DNA from: CAIWHR01 sp963811685 | GTDB taxonomy: Bacteria > Pseudomonadota > Gammaproteobacteria > Burkholderiales > Casimicrobiaceae | Direction: 5' to 3' | Length of the DNA stretch: 64,000 bases | NCBI GenBank assembly: GCA_963811685.1 | Contig: CAWESK010000010.1 | Location: 248,001 to 312,000 of the forward strand | In this document: one piece after another, positions 1 through 8,111 of the stretch | How the letters are laid out: every line of letters starts with the position of its first letter | How positions within the stretch are numbered: position 1 is the first letter of the stretch | Made by a program: the position numbers and the translations under genes | The notes under the pieces: model-generated | Told to the model about the DNA's origin: nothing | Databases searched by the model: none | What the model saw: the letters and a program-made list of their open reading frames with translations, nothing else

Positions 1-973
1 TGCCGCCGTAGGTCGTGCCGTGCACGCCGACGCCGAAGGCGCCCGCGATCTTGGTGGTCGTGAGCATTGCGCCGACGGGGAAACCGCCGCCGAGCCCCTT
101 GGCGCTCGTCAGGATGTCGGGAACGATGCCTTTTTGCATGTACGAGAACAGCGTGCCGGTGCGTCCCATGCCGCTCTGGATCTCGTCCAGGATCAGGAGC
201 GCGCTGTGCTCGTCGCAAAGCCGGCGCGCCGCCTGCAGGAACGCCGGCGTGCCGGGCGTCATTCCGCCTTCGCCCTGCATGGGCTCGAGGATCACCGCGC
301 AGATGTCGTCGCCGCCCTCGTCACGGAAGGCGGCCTCGAGCGCGGCGACATCGTTGTACGGGATGTGCGTGAAGCCGGAAGGGTTCGGACCGAATCCCGA
401 CGAATATTTCGCCTGGCCGCCGGCGGTGACCGTCATCAGCGTGCGGCCGTGGAACGCGTTGAGCGTCGAGATCACGCGGAATTTCTGCGGGCCGAAGCGG
501 TCGTGCGCGTAGCGGCGCGCGAGCTTCAGCGCGGCCTCGTTCGCCTCGGCGCCCGAATTGCAGAAGAACGCGCGCTCGGCGAACGTCGCGTCGATGAGAC
601 GCTTTGCCAATCGCAGCGCGGGCTCGTTGGTCATCCAGTTGGAGACATGCCAGAGCTTGCGCGCCTGCTCCTCGATCGCCTTTACCATCGCCGGATGACA
701 GTGGCCGAGCGCCGTGACCGCGACGCCGCTCGCGAAGTCGATGTACATCCGGCCGTCCTGGTCCCAGACGCGCGAGCCCTCGCCGCGCACCGGCACGAAC
801 GGCGCCGGCGCGTAGCAGGGGACCATCAGCTGATCGAACGTCGCGCGCGTGACGGGCATCGTCGCAGCATTGCTCGAGGACGGCGCAATGTCGCGGCGAG
901 ACGTTGCCGCGATGACTTCTTTCGCCGACGACGCGAGGGGCGCTGACGTGGCGGAATCCGGAGGCGCGCTCAT
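1..973 (-). CDS. argD: Class-III aminotransferase, ArgD/AstC type (C-terminus cut by window edge)
   Basis: A PLP-dependent aminotransferase of the acetylornithine/succinylornithine family, acting in arginine (or lysine) metabolism. The frame reads through typical blocks: ALGHCHP, the CNSGAEANE cofactor loop, AFHGRT, EPMQGEGG, LDEIQSGMGRTG and SAKGLGGG, whose lysine should carry PLP. The reading stops at position 1, so roughly the last 80-100 residues lie outside. The start at 973 overlaps the ridA-like stop as ATGA and adds a 38-residue Ser/Ala-rich N-terminus; an internal ATG at 859 would give a more usual N-terminus. The neighbouring RidA is a plausible partner because it removes reactive enamine/imine by-products of PLP enzymes. 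ArgD and AstC cannot be separated from sequence alone. Confidence 0.8.
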   Translation of the reverse strand, partial: MSAPPDSATSAPLASSAKEVIAATSRRDIAPSSSNAATMPVTRATFDQLMVPCYAPAPFVPVRGEGSRVWDQDGRMYIDFASGVAVTALGHCHPAMVKAIEEQARKLWHVSNWMTNEPALRLAKRLIDATFAERAFFCNSGAEANEAALKLARRYAHDRFGPQKFRVISTLNAFHGRTLMTVTAGGQAKYSSGFGPNPSGFTHIPYNDVAALEAAFRDEGGDDICAVILEPMQGEGGMTPGTPAFLQAARRLCDEHSALLILDEIQSGMGRTGTLFSYMQKGIVPDILTSAKGLGGGFPVGAMLTTTKIAGAFGVGVHGTTYGG

Positions 974-1335
974 GTCGATGCCTCGATCGCCGCGACCACC
1001 TGGATCTCGACCTTGTACTCGGGGGCCGCGAGCGCTGCCTCGACGGTGGCGCGCGCCGGCGTCGCACCCGCGACGACCCACTGGTCCCAGACGGCGTTCA
1101 TCGCCGCGAAATCGGCGATGTCCGGCAGATAGATGGTGGCTGCCAGGAGCCGCGCCTTGTCCGTGCCGGCTTCGGCGAGCAGAGCATCGATCTGGGCGAG
1201 CACCTGCTTCGTCTGGCCGCCGATGTCGGCCTTCGGGTCCGCTGCGACCTGCCCCGCGAGATACGCGGTGCCCGACGCGTGATGGATCACGAGCTGCGAC
1301 ATCCGCTTGCCGACGTGACGGCGTTCGATGGTCAT
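970..1335 (-). CDS. RidA/YjgF family enamine/imine deaminase
   Basis: A 121-residue RidA-family protein, expected to be a small trimeric cytosolic deaminase hydrolysing reactive enamines/imines from PLP enzymes. Visible family features are the segment GTAYLAGQVA near residues 21-30, QTKQVLAQIDALLAEAG, and the C-terminal ARATVEAALA, where the Arg corresponds to the conserved substrate-carboxylate binder. The family PE motif near the end reads APEYKVEIQVVA. ATG at 1335 (MTIERRHV) was chosen because the family begins just before this point and the frame upstream is not conserved. The stop overlaps the aminotransferase start by 4 nt, so the two are probably translated together. Confidence 0.85.
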   Translation of the reverse strand: MTIERRHVGKRMSQLVIHHASGTAYLAGQVAADPKADIGGQTKQVLAQIDALLAEAGTDKARLLAATIYLPDIADFAAMNAVWDQWVVAGATPARATVEAALAAPEYKVEIQVVAAIEAST

Positions 1336-1438
1336 GATGCGTTCCTGAACGGGGGCGGGCTCCCGAGGGGGCCTCCAGCGCATTGTAACGGAGATGACGC
1401 CCCCGATTCCCTCCCGCGTCCCCGGGGCGCAACAGGCG

Positions 1439-4400
1439 CTACGTGGCGCGGCGACCGGCCGCCGTCGTTGTCGCCGCCGCGCCATCCGCTTCGCGCGCGT
1501 AGCGGGCGTAGTGCAGGCGGCGAAATTCGGCTTCGGCCGGCTCGCCGCGCAACGCGAAGCTTCGTCCCGTCCGCGCGAACCCCGGATGATAGAAGGGGTC
1601 GGCCTCGATGAGCTCCCGCCAGCGGCCGAACATGGTCGCGATTTCGCGCTCGTTTTTCTCGTCGCCGCGGCTCACGCCCTCATGATGGATGACGACGACA
1701 TCGGGATCGACGATCACGCGATAGCCTTTGCGCAGGAGCCGCAGGCAGTAGTCGACGTCGTTCCAGGCGACGCGCAGTTCCACGTCGTCGAAGCCGCCCA
1801 TTTCGAGGAACAGCTTCCGCGGCGTGAGCATGCAGGCGGCGGTGACCGCTGCCACATCGCGGACCGCGCGCTTGTAGCACAGGGGACCGAGGTCGTCCGC
1901 TGCGTTCTTCTCGCCCTGGAAGTAGTGGCCGGTCAGCGCTTCGTGGCCCATCACGACGCCGAGATGCTGGATTCGCCCATCCGGGTACAGGAGCTTGGCG
2001 CCCACGGCGCCGACGCCGGGAAGGCGCGCAAAGCCGACCATGCGCTTCAGCCAGTCCGCCGCGACGATCTCGGTGTCGTTGTTGAGGAAGAGCAGATATT
2101 CCGCGTTTGTCTGCCGCGCCGCGGCGTTCATCAGCGCGGAGAAATTGAACGCTCCCGGCGAGCGAAGCACGCGGTGACGCGTGGCGCGCAGATACTCGAG
2201 CGTCTCCGGCCGCGCGCTGTCGTTGTCGACGATGATGATTTCGAGGGCCGGGTAGTCGGTAATGGCTTCCAGCGTCGACACGCAGCGGGAAAGGAGCTCG
2301 AGGCGGTCGCGCGTGGGGATGATGACGGCGATCGACGGCAACGCGGCAAAGCGGAAGTCGAGCCGGAACACGCCGACGCCGGCGCTGCGCGAAGGCTCCG
2401 GCCAGCTCGCATCCGCCTCGATCCCCGAGCGGACGAGATGCTCCTGCAACGCGGCGAGACCGGAATGAATCGAGTAGGCCTTCTGGGTGCCGCCCGACGA
2501 TGTCGACTGCTCGTGGCGCCGCCAATGGTAGAGAACCTCGGGAACATGGACGATGCGCTGCGTCCGCTCGGCGGCGCGCAACGCGAGATCGTAGTCCTCG
2601 GCCCCGCGGAATTCGGACCGCAGGCCGTGGAGCTCGCGGACGAGACCCGCGCGATAGCACTTGATATGCCCCCAATACATGTACGACCGCAGCAGATCGG
2701 GGCTCCAACCCGGCTTGAGGCGCGGCTCCGCCCGGCCGCCGTCCGGCTCGAGGATGTCGTGATCGCTGTAGACGACGTCGACGCCGGGATTGGCGCGGAT
2801 GGCCTCCGACAGCATCGCGACGGCGTCGCTGCGCAGCACGTCGTCGTGATCGCAGAACGCGATGTAGTCGCCGCTCGCCATGGCGATGGCGTCGTTGCTC
2901 GCGAGAGCGATTCCTCCGGCCTGCTCGCGCCGCTTCAGGACTACGCGGTCCGGATGTTGCGCGGCGAATTCCTGCAGGATGCGCCACGGCTCGGGCGACG
3001 CCGAGCCGTCGTCGACGGCGCACAGTTGCCAGCGATCGCTCGTCTGCGCGGCGATCGACGCGAGGAGCTCGCGCAGGAATGCGGCCGGGGTCTCGTGCAC
3101 CGGGACGACGATGCTGATCAGCGGATCGGCGGGATCGCTGCGGTGCGGACGCGGGACGTCCCGCTCGTAAAGCGACATCCACGTTCTGTAGAGCGCCCGC
3201 TCCGCCTCCTTGCGCCCGTCCGGCGCGTTGCGGGGAAACCAGCGACGCCAACGACGAGCCGCCTGCTGGGCGAGCGGCAGCCGCATCACTTTCACGCGAT
3301 GCTCGCCGATCGTTGCCGGCACGCAGACCGAGGATTTCGCCAGCACGGTGACCCTGATCTCCGGCGCCCATGAGCGTTGCGCGGGGATGAAGCAGTGGAA
3401 CCCGCAATAAAGCGCGTGCGCAAAGTCCGGAAAGGCCCGCTTCACGTCGACGCGTGCTTCGAAGCACTGCAGCTCGCGCACCTTGATGCCGTCGACGAAG
3501 ACTTCGATATCCACGGAATGTCCCGACGCGTCGAACGCCCATCCCTGCACCAGGAGCTCGTCCCCCGCAACGACGGCGGCCTCGCCGCGCGGGTGGTCGA
3601 TGGCACCGCAAAGGCCTGCCGGCGCGTGCGGCGGCAGCGTTGCGCCGGCCTGCGGCTTGTCGGCGATCCCGCTCGTGCGCATCGGCAGGATCCTCATGTT
3701 GCCGAGGCCCTCTTCCGCGAACCAGCGGAGCAGCTCCTCTTCCGAGTGATAGCTTCGGTACTGGGGCGAGTACCAGTCGAAATTGAGGAACTCGGCGATC
3801 TTGGGCTCCGGATGGCCGCCCACGGCGAAGAGCGCGTAGAACTTGGCGAGCGCGATGCGGCCATCCGCCGCCGCGGCGTCGCGCCAGTACGTCATCCGTC
3901 CGAGCAGTCGGCAGACCTGGTAGAGCCAGGCGGGCGGCAAGCGGCAGGTGACGGGCCTGATCACGCGGTCCTGCACGAAATGCACCGCGCGCGCGTAGAG
4001 CCCCGACTGCCGCTCGGTCGGATAGAGCCAGACCGAGAAGCGCCCACCCGGCGCCACCAGCGCCGCGCTGCGCTTGAACGCCAATCGGCAATCGGGCGTG
4101 TGATGCAGCACGCCGACCGAATACACGTAGTCGAACGTCCCTGGGCGAAACGGTGGTTCCAGGATATTTCCCTGCACGAGCAGCACATTGGTCAGGCCAC
4201 GCGTGTTCTCCCGCGCCCGCTCCAGCGAGTGGCTGAGGTCGAGACCGACGGCAAGCGCGGCATGCCGGGCGACGGTCTTCACGTACTTCCCCATTCCGCA
4301 CCCCATCTCGATCACCGTGCGGCCTTTGATCGACGACGTGTCGATGCCGCGCACGTCTTCCTCGGTCGGCACATACGTGAAGATGTCGGAGAAGAACACG

Positions 4401-4789
4401 CGGCGGTAGAAATCGGGGTCGAAGCCCGTCAGCGCCGCGAGCGTGACGATGTCTTCCTCAGGGGTCGTCACCTGGTAGGTGTTCCACTCGAACCCGAAGG
4501 CGCGTGCCGTCTTCTCGTGGAGGCGCTCGAAGCGGCGGATCTCACCGTAGTCGGGATCGAAGCCCATCCGCGCGAGCACCGCGGCGTTGGCGCGGCAGAA
4601 TTGCGTGGCGGAGCTGAGCGCGTTGGGGAGGATTCGCGGGATGCCGTTGGTGATCGGGTAGAGGCGCTGGCAGGGGCCGCAACGCAGGATGCCTTCGTCG
4701 ATGTCGCCCTGCGCCTCTCGCAGCACGGTGAGCTCGAAGTCCCCGTGGCATTGCGGGCAGCAGAGGATGCGGGCGTGTTCGGTACGCAA
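1439..4789 (-). CDS. Fusion protein: Trm112-like zinc ribbon, SAM methyltransferase and two GT2 glycosyltransferase domains
   Basis: An intact 1116-residue multidomain protein, probably cytosolic and acting on a surface glycan. Residues 1-55 form a Trm112-like ribbon with Cys pairs (CCPQC near 10-14, CGPC near 37-40) and LYPITNGIPRILP. Residues about 155-245 are a class I SAM methyltransferase with motif I VIEMGCGMGKYV and GVLHHTPDC. After a linker a first GT-A/GT2 domain starts near 556 (ISIVVPVHETP, acidic DHDD near 645), and a second near 818 (IAVIIPTRDR, NNDTEIV near 905, ACMLTPRKLFLEMGGFDD). Tandem GT2 domains with an N-terminal methyltransferase are known in polysaccharide and O-antigen loci, but no transport or polymerase genes lie nearby. 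The frame is undisturbed, in contrast to later regions. Donor and acceptor cannot be predicted. Confidence 0.85.
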   Translation of the reverse strand: MRTEHARILCCPQCHGDFELTVLREAQGDIDEGILRCGPCQRLYPITNGIPRILPNALSSATQFCRANAAVLARMGFDPDYGEIRRFERLHEKTARAFGFEWNTYQVTTPEEDIVTLAALTGFDPDFYRRVFFSDIFTYVPTEEDVRGIDTSSIKGRTVIEMGCGMGKYVKTVARHAALAVGLDLSHSLERARENTRGLTNVLLVQGNILEPPFRPGTFDYVYSVGVLHHTPDCRLAFKRSAALVAPGGRFSVWLYPTERQSGLYARAVHFVQDRVIRPVTCRLPPAWLYQVCRLLGRMTYWRDAAAADGRIALAKFYALFAVGGHPEPKIAEFLNFDWYSPQYRSYHSEEELLRWFAEEGLGNMRILPMRTSGIADKPQAGATLPPHAPAGLCGAIDHPRGEAAVVAGDELLVQGWAFDASGHSVDIEVFVDGIKVRELQCFEARVDVKRAFPDFAHALYCGFHCFIPAQRSWAPEIRVTVLAKSSVCVPATIGEHRVKVMRLPLAQQAARRWRRWFPRNAPDGRKEAERALYRTWMSLYERDVPRPHRSDPADPLISIVVPVHETPAAFLRELLASIAAQTSDRWQLCAVDDGSASPEPWRILQEFAAQHPDRVVLKRREQAGGIALASNDAIAMASGDYIAFCDHDDVLRSDAVAMLSEAIRANPGVDVVYSDHDILEPDGGRAEPRLKPGWSPDLLRSYMYWGHIKCYRAGLVRELHGLRSEFRGAEDYDLALRAAERTQRIVHVPEVLYHWRRHEQSTSSGGTQKAYSIHSGLAALQEHLVRSGIEADASWPEPSRSAGVGVFRLDFRFAALPSIAVIIPTRDRLELLSRCVSTLEAITDYPALEIIIVDNDSARPETLEYLRATRHRVLRSPGAFNFSALMNAAARQTNAEYLLFLNNDTEIVAADWLKRMVGFARLPGVGAVGAKLLYPDGRIQHLGVVMGHEALTGHYFQGEKNAADDLGPLCYKRAVRDVAAVTAACMLTPRKLFLEMGGFDDVELRVAWNDVDYCLRLLRKGYRVIVDPDVVVIHHEGVSRGDEKNEREIATMFGRWRELIEADPFYHPGFARTGRSFALRGEPAEAEFRRLHYARYAREADGAAATTTAAGRRAT

Positions 4790-4825
4790 TTTCTTCGTGC
4801 TCCTTCAGGAAAGCGACATGCGGCC

Positions 4826-5797
4826 TTAGTCGATCTTGGCGCCCGAGTCCTTCACCACCTTCGCCCATTTCGCGGTCTCGGCCGCGATGTGCTTCGCGAA
4901 ATCCTCGGGCGTTCCCCCGGCCGCGTTCGCGCCCTGCTTGGCGAGCTTCTCCTTCGCCTCCGGCGTCGCGAGCCACTTCGCGATCTCCGCGTTGAGCTTC
5001 GCGACGATCGCCGGCGGCGTGCCGGCCGGCGCAAGGATGCCGAACCACGACGACGCCTCGAAGCCGGGAAGGCCGGATTCGGCAACCGTCGGCACGTCCG
5101 GAAGCGCGGGCGCACGCGTGAGCGACGTGACGGCGAGCGCGCGCACCTTGCCCGCCTTGATCTGCGGCAGCGACGGCGGCAGGTTGTCGAACATCAGCTG
5201 CACCTGCCCGCCAAGGAGATCCTGCATGGCCGGAGCGCTGCCCTTGTACGGGATGTGGGTCATCTGCACGCCGGCCATCACCTTGAAGAGCTCGCCGGAC
5301 AGGTGGATCGACGTTCCGTTGCCCGACGATGCGAAGTTGAGCTTGCCCGGATTCGCCTTCGCATAGGCGATGAGCTCGGCCACCGAGTTCGCGGGCACCG
5401 CGGTATTGACGACCAGCACGTTCGGAACGCCCGCGACCAGGATCACCGGCGCGAAATCCTTCACGTGGTCGTACGGCATCTTGGCGTAGAGGCTGGCGTT
5501 GATCGCGTGCGTGCCGACCGTTCCCATCTCGAGCGTGTAGCCGTCGGGCGCGGAATGGGCGACGAGCTCCGAGCCGATGTTGCCGCCCGCACCCGGTCGG
5601 TTGTCGACGATGACCTGCTGGCCCCAGGCCTCGGTCAGCTTCTGCGCGACGTCGCGGGCCAGGATGTCGGTCGCGCCGCCGGGCGGAAACGGGACGACGA
5701 TCCGGATCGGTTTCACCGGGTACGTCTGGGCGGAGGCCCACGCGGCGACGAGCGCGAGGGATGCGCCGAGGGCAAAGCGGCGGAGCAGGGACGTCAT
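4826..5797 (-). CDS. Bug/TctC-family tripartite tricarboxylate transporter substrate-binding protein
   Basis: A 323-residue periplasmic binding protein. The signal peptide covers roughly residues 1-23 (MTSLLRRFALGASLALVAAW, then ASAQ), followed by the family opening YPVKPIRIVVPFPPGG, RPGAGGNIGSELVA, HIPYKGSAPAMQDLLGGQV and LPDVPTVAESGLPGFE. ATG 5797 is preceded by GAGGAG at good spacing. Members bind small carboxylates or related organic acids. No TctA/TctB membrane genes are present here, as is usual for the many orphan Bug receptors of Burkholderiales. The next gene upstream encodes a paralogue and the two are probably co-transcribed. The ligand is not predictable. Confidence 0.9.
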   Translation of the reverse strand: MTSLLRRFALGASLALVAAWASAQTYPVKPIRIVVPFPPGGATDILARDVAQKLTEAWGQQVIVDNRPGAGGNIGSELVAHSAPDGYTLEMGTVGTHAINASLYAKMPYDHVKDFAPVILVAGVPNVLVVNTAVPANSVAELIAYAKANPGKLNFASSGNGTSIHLSGELFKVMAGVQMTHIPYKGSAPAMQDLLGGQVQLMFDNLPPSLPQIKAGKVRALAVTSLTRAPALPDVPTVAESGLPGFEASSWFGILAPAGTPPAIVAKLNAEIAKWLATPEAKEKLAKQGANAAGGTPEDFAKHIAAETAKWAKVVKDSGAKID

Positions 5798-5811
5798 GGC
5801 GAATCTCCTCT

Positions 5812-6789
5812 TCAATCGACTTTCGCGCCGGAGGCCTTCACGATGCGCGCGTACTTGGCGAGCTCGGCGGCAATGAACTGCGAAAACTGCTCGGGCGTAT
5901 CGGGCGCGGGTTCCGCGCCGTCCGCCACGAAGCGCGCGCGGACGTCGGGAGCGTTCAGGATTTTCGTCACGTCGGCGTTCCACTTCGCGACGATCGCGCT
6001 CGGCGTTCCGGCGGGCGCGAAGAGGCCGTACCATGTGGAGATGTCGAACCCCGGCAGCCCCGCCTCGGCCATCGTCGGCAGGTCCGGCGCGAGGCTGGAA
6101 CGCCGGGCGGTCGTCACCGCGAGCGCGCGCAGCTTGCCGCCCTTGACCTGCGCCATCGCGTTCGCGAGATTGTCGAACATGAATTGCGTGTCGCCTGCCA
6201 GCAGCGCCTGCGTCGCCGGCGCGCCGCCCTTGTAGGGAATGTGGACGGCGTCGGTGCCGGTCTCGACCTTGTACAGCTCGCCCGCGAGATGACCGGCACT
6301 GCCGTTGCTCCCCGAGCCGAACGACAGCTTGCCCGGATTCGCCTTCGTGTACGCGATGAATTCCACCACGTTGCGCACGGGTGAATTCGCGTTCACGACC
6401 AGCACGTTCGGCGTGACGGCGATCAGCGTGATCGGCGCGAAGTCCCGCACCGCGTCGTACGGCATGCTGGCATAGAGGCTCGGGTTCACCGCGTGCGTGG
6501 AGAGCGCGCCCAGCAGGATCGTGTATCCGTCGGCGGGCGCCTTGGCGACCAGGTCGGCCCCGATGTTGCCGCCCGCACCCGGTTTGTTCTCCACAACCAC
6601 CGACTGACTCCAGGCTTCGGTCAGTTTTTGCGCGATCAGGCGTCCCGCAAAGTCCAGCGAGCCGCCGGGTGGAAAGGGCACGACGAGCTTCACCGGCTTC
6701 GCCGGATATCCCTGTGCCGTGGCGGGAGGAGCCGCGATGCCGCACGCCGCGGCGAGCGCCGTCGCAACAATTCGAAACCATGATTTCAT
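5812..6789 (-). CDS. Bug/TctC-family substrate-binding protein (second copy)
   Basis: A 325-residue periplasmic receptor of the same family as its downstream neighbour. It has a signal peptide (about residues 1-25, ending PPATAQ), YPAKPVKLVVPFPPGG, KPGAGGNIGADLVA, HIPYKGGAPATQALLAGD and LPTMAEAGLPGFDIS. ATG 6789 was chosen because the signal peptide begins there; upstream codons in frame show no family similarity. Only 14 nt separate it from the next gene, which suggests one transcript. The two proteins differ enough that this is an old duplication, so they may bind different ligands. Confidence 0.9.
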   Translation of the reverse strand: MKSWFRIVATALAAACGIAAPPATAQGYPAKPVKLVVPFPPGGSLDFAGRLIAQKLTEAWSQSVVVENKPGAGGNIGADLVAKAPADGYTILLGALSTHAVNPSLYASMPYDAVRDFAPITLIAVTPNVLVVNANSPVRNVVEFIAYTKANPGKLSFGSGSNGSAGHLAGELYKVETGTDAVHIPYKGGAPATQALLAGDTQFMFDNLANAMAQVKGGKLRALAVTTARRSSLAPDLPTMAEAGLPGFDISTWYGLFAPAGTPSAIVAKWNADVTKILNAPDVRARFVADGAEPAPDTPEQFSQFIAAELAKYARIVKASGAKVD

Positions 6790-6917
6790 CGCGGCAGAAT
6801 CCCCGAATGCGCGTAACTCGCTCCATTCTAGCAAGCCGGGGCGTCGCGATTGCCGGAGACGGCTCCTCCGGCGCATAATTCAGCCCTTTGCCCACCTTTC
6901 AAGGCTCGCGCAGGACA

Positions 6918-8096
6918 ATGAACAAACCTATCGTGGCGGCCGTTGCGGCGCTCGGCATCGCCATCGCGGCAGGTGCCGGTTACTGGTTCGGTCAGCAGCG
7001 AACGCCTGCGGAGGCGGCAAGCGCTCCGGGCGGAGCATCCGGCGCGCAGGCGAAAGGCGCCGCGCCGGCGGGCGTGACGGTCGAGGCGGTCAAGGTCATC
7101 ACTGCCGCGTTGCCGCAGACGATCACCGCCGTGGGCAGCCTTCGCTCCGACGAGTCCATCACCGTGCGGCCGGAAGTGGCGGGCCGGATCAGTGCCATCG
7201 CCTTCAACGAAGGTCAGCGCGTTGCAAAGGGCGCGACGCTCGTCAAGCTCGACCCTTCCATCAACGAAGCGGACGTCCAGCAGGCGCGAGCCAACTTGAA
7301 GCTCGCGCAGTCGAAATTCGATCGCGCGACGGATCTCGCGAAGAGCAACTTCATCTCCGGCCAGGCCAAGGACGAGGCGGAGAACAATCTCCGCGTCGCC
7401 GAGGCGTCGCTGCAGCTCGCGGAGGCGAAGCTCGCAAAAACCGAGATCAAGGCGCCCTTTGCCGGGATCATCGGTCTGCGCGTGATGTCCATCGGCGATT
7501 ACGTGAAGGAGGGCGCCGACATCGTCAATCTGGAGGCCATCGATCCGCTGAAGGTCGATTTCCGCGTCCCCGAGATCTACATGCGGCAGGTGCAGGTCGG
7601 ACAGGCGCTCGAGGTGGCGCTCGACGCGCTGCCCGGCAAGACCTACGAAGGCAAAGTCTTCGCGATCAATCCGCTGGTCGACGCAACCGGCCGCTCGATC
7701 GTGATCCGCGCGCTCGTCAAGAACGCCGACACGGCTCTGCGCCCCGGCATGTTCGCTCGGGTGCGCCTCATCACGCGCGATCAGCAGGACGCGCTCGTGG
7801 TGCCCGAGCAGGCCATCGTGCCGCAGGGCGATGAGAAGTTCGTGTTCAGGATCGTCGACGGCAAGGCGCTGCGCACCCGGGTCACCGTCGGCCAGCGCCG
7901 CGACGGCAAGGCGGAGATCGTCAGCGGGCTCGCGGCGGGAGACACCGTGGTGAGCGCCGGTCAGCTGAAGCTCCGCGACGGCGTCGCGGTCGCGGTCGCC
8001 GGCAACGGCGCGCGCGCTGTCGCCGGCGGGGAGACGACGGAAGCGGCGCAACCGCCCGGAACGAGCGCGCCGGCGGTGCCTGCACCGAAATCCTGA
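6918..8096 (+). CDS. RND efflux periplasmic adaptor (membrane fusion protein)
   Basis: A 392-residue HlyD/AcrA-type adaptor linking an inner-membrane RND pump to an outer-membrane channel. It has an N-terminal membrane or signal segment (residues 6-24, VAAVAALGIAIAAGAGYWFG) and a lipoyl/barrel-sandwich half near 85-115 (PEVAGRISAIAFNEGQRV). An alpha-hairpin with ARANLKLAQSKFDRA and the second lipoyl half ikapFAGIIGLR follow, then beta-barrel and membrane-proximal segments (PGMFARVRL, VPEQAIV). ATG 6918 has a weak AGGA upstream. The permease gene follows after 15 nt, forming an operon without an outer-membrane factor. Substrate class is not evident. Confidence 0.9.
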   Translation: MNKPIVAAVAALGIAIAAGAGYWFGQQRTPAEAASAPGGASGAQAKGAAPAGVTVEAVKVITAALPQTITAVGSLRSDESITVRPEVAGRISAIAFNEGQRVAKGATLVKLDPSINEADVQQARANLKLAQSKFDRATDLAKSNFISGQAKDEAENNLRVAEASLQLAEAKLAKTEIKAPFAGIIGLRVMSIGDYVKEGADIVNLEAIDPLKVDFRVPEIYMRQVQVGQALEVALDALPGKTYEGKVFAINPLVDATGRSIVIRALVKNADTALRPGMFARVRLITRDQQDALVVPEQAIVPQGDEKFVFRIVDGKALRTRVTVGQRRDGKAEIVSGLAAGDTVVSAGQLKLRDGVAVAVAGNGARAVAGGETTEAAQPPGTSAPAVPAPKS

Positions 8097-8111
8097 CCCG
8101 GTCCCGACGGC

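Noticed and set aside
1394..6235. Two long plus-strand frames (about 660 and 950 codons) opposite the fusion glycosyltransferase and the first Bug receptor
   Set aside because: Shadow frames with Arg/Ala/Asp-rich composition; the minus-strand proteins are clearly real.
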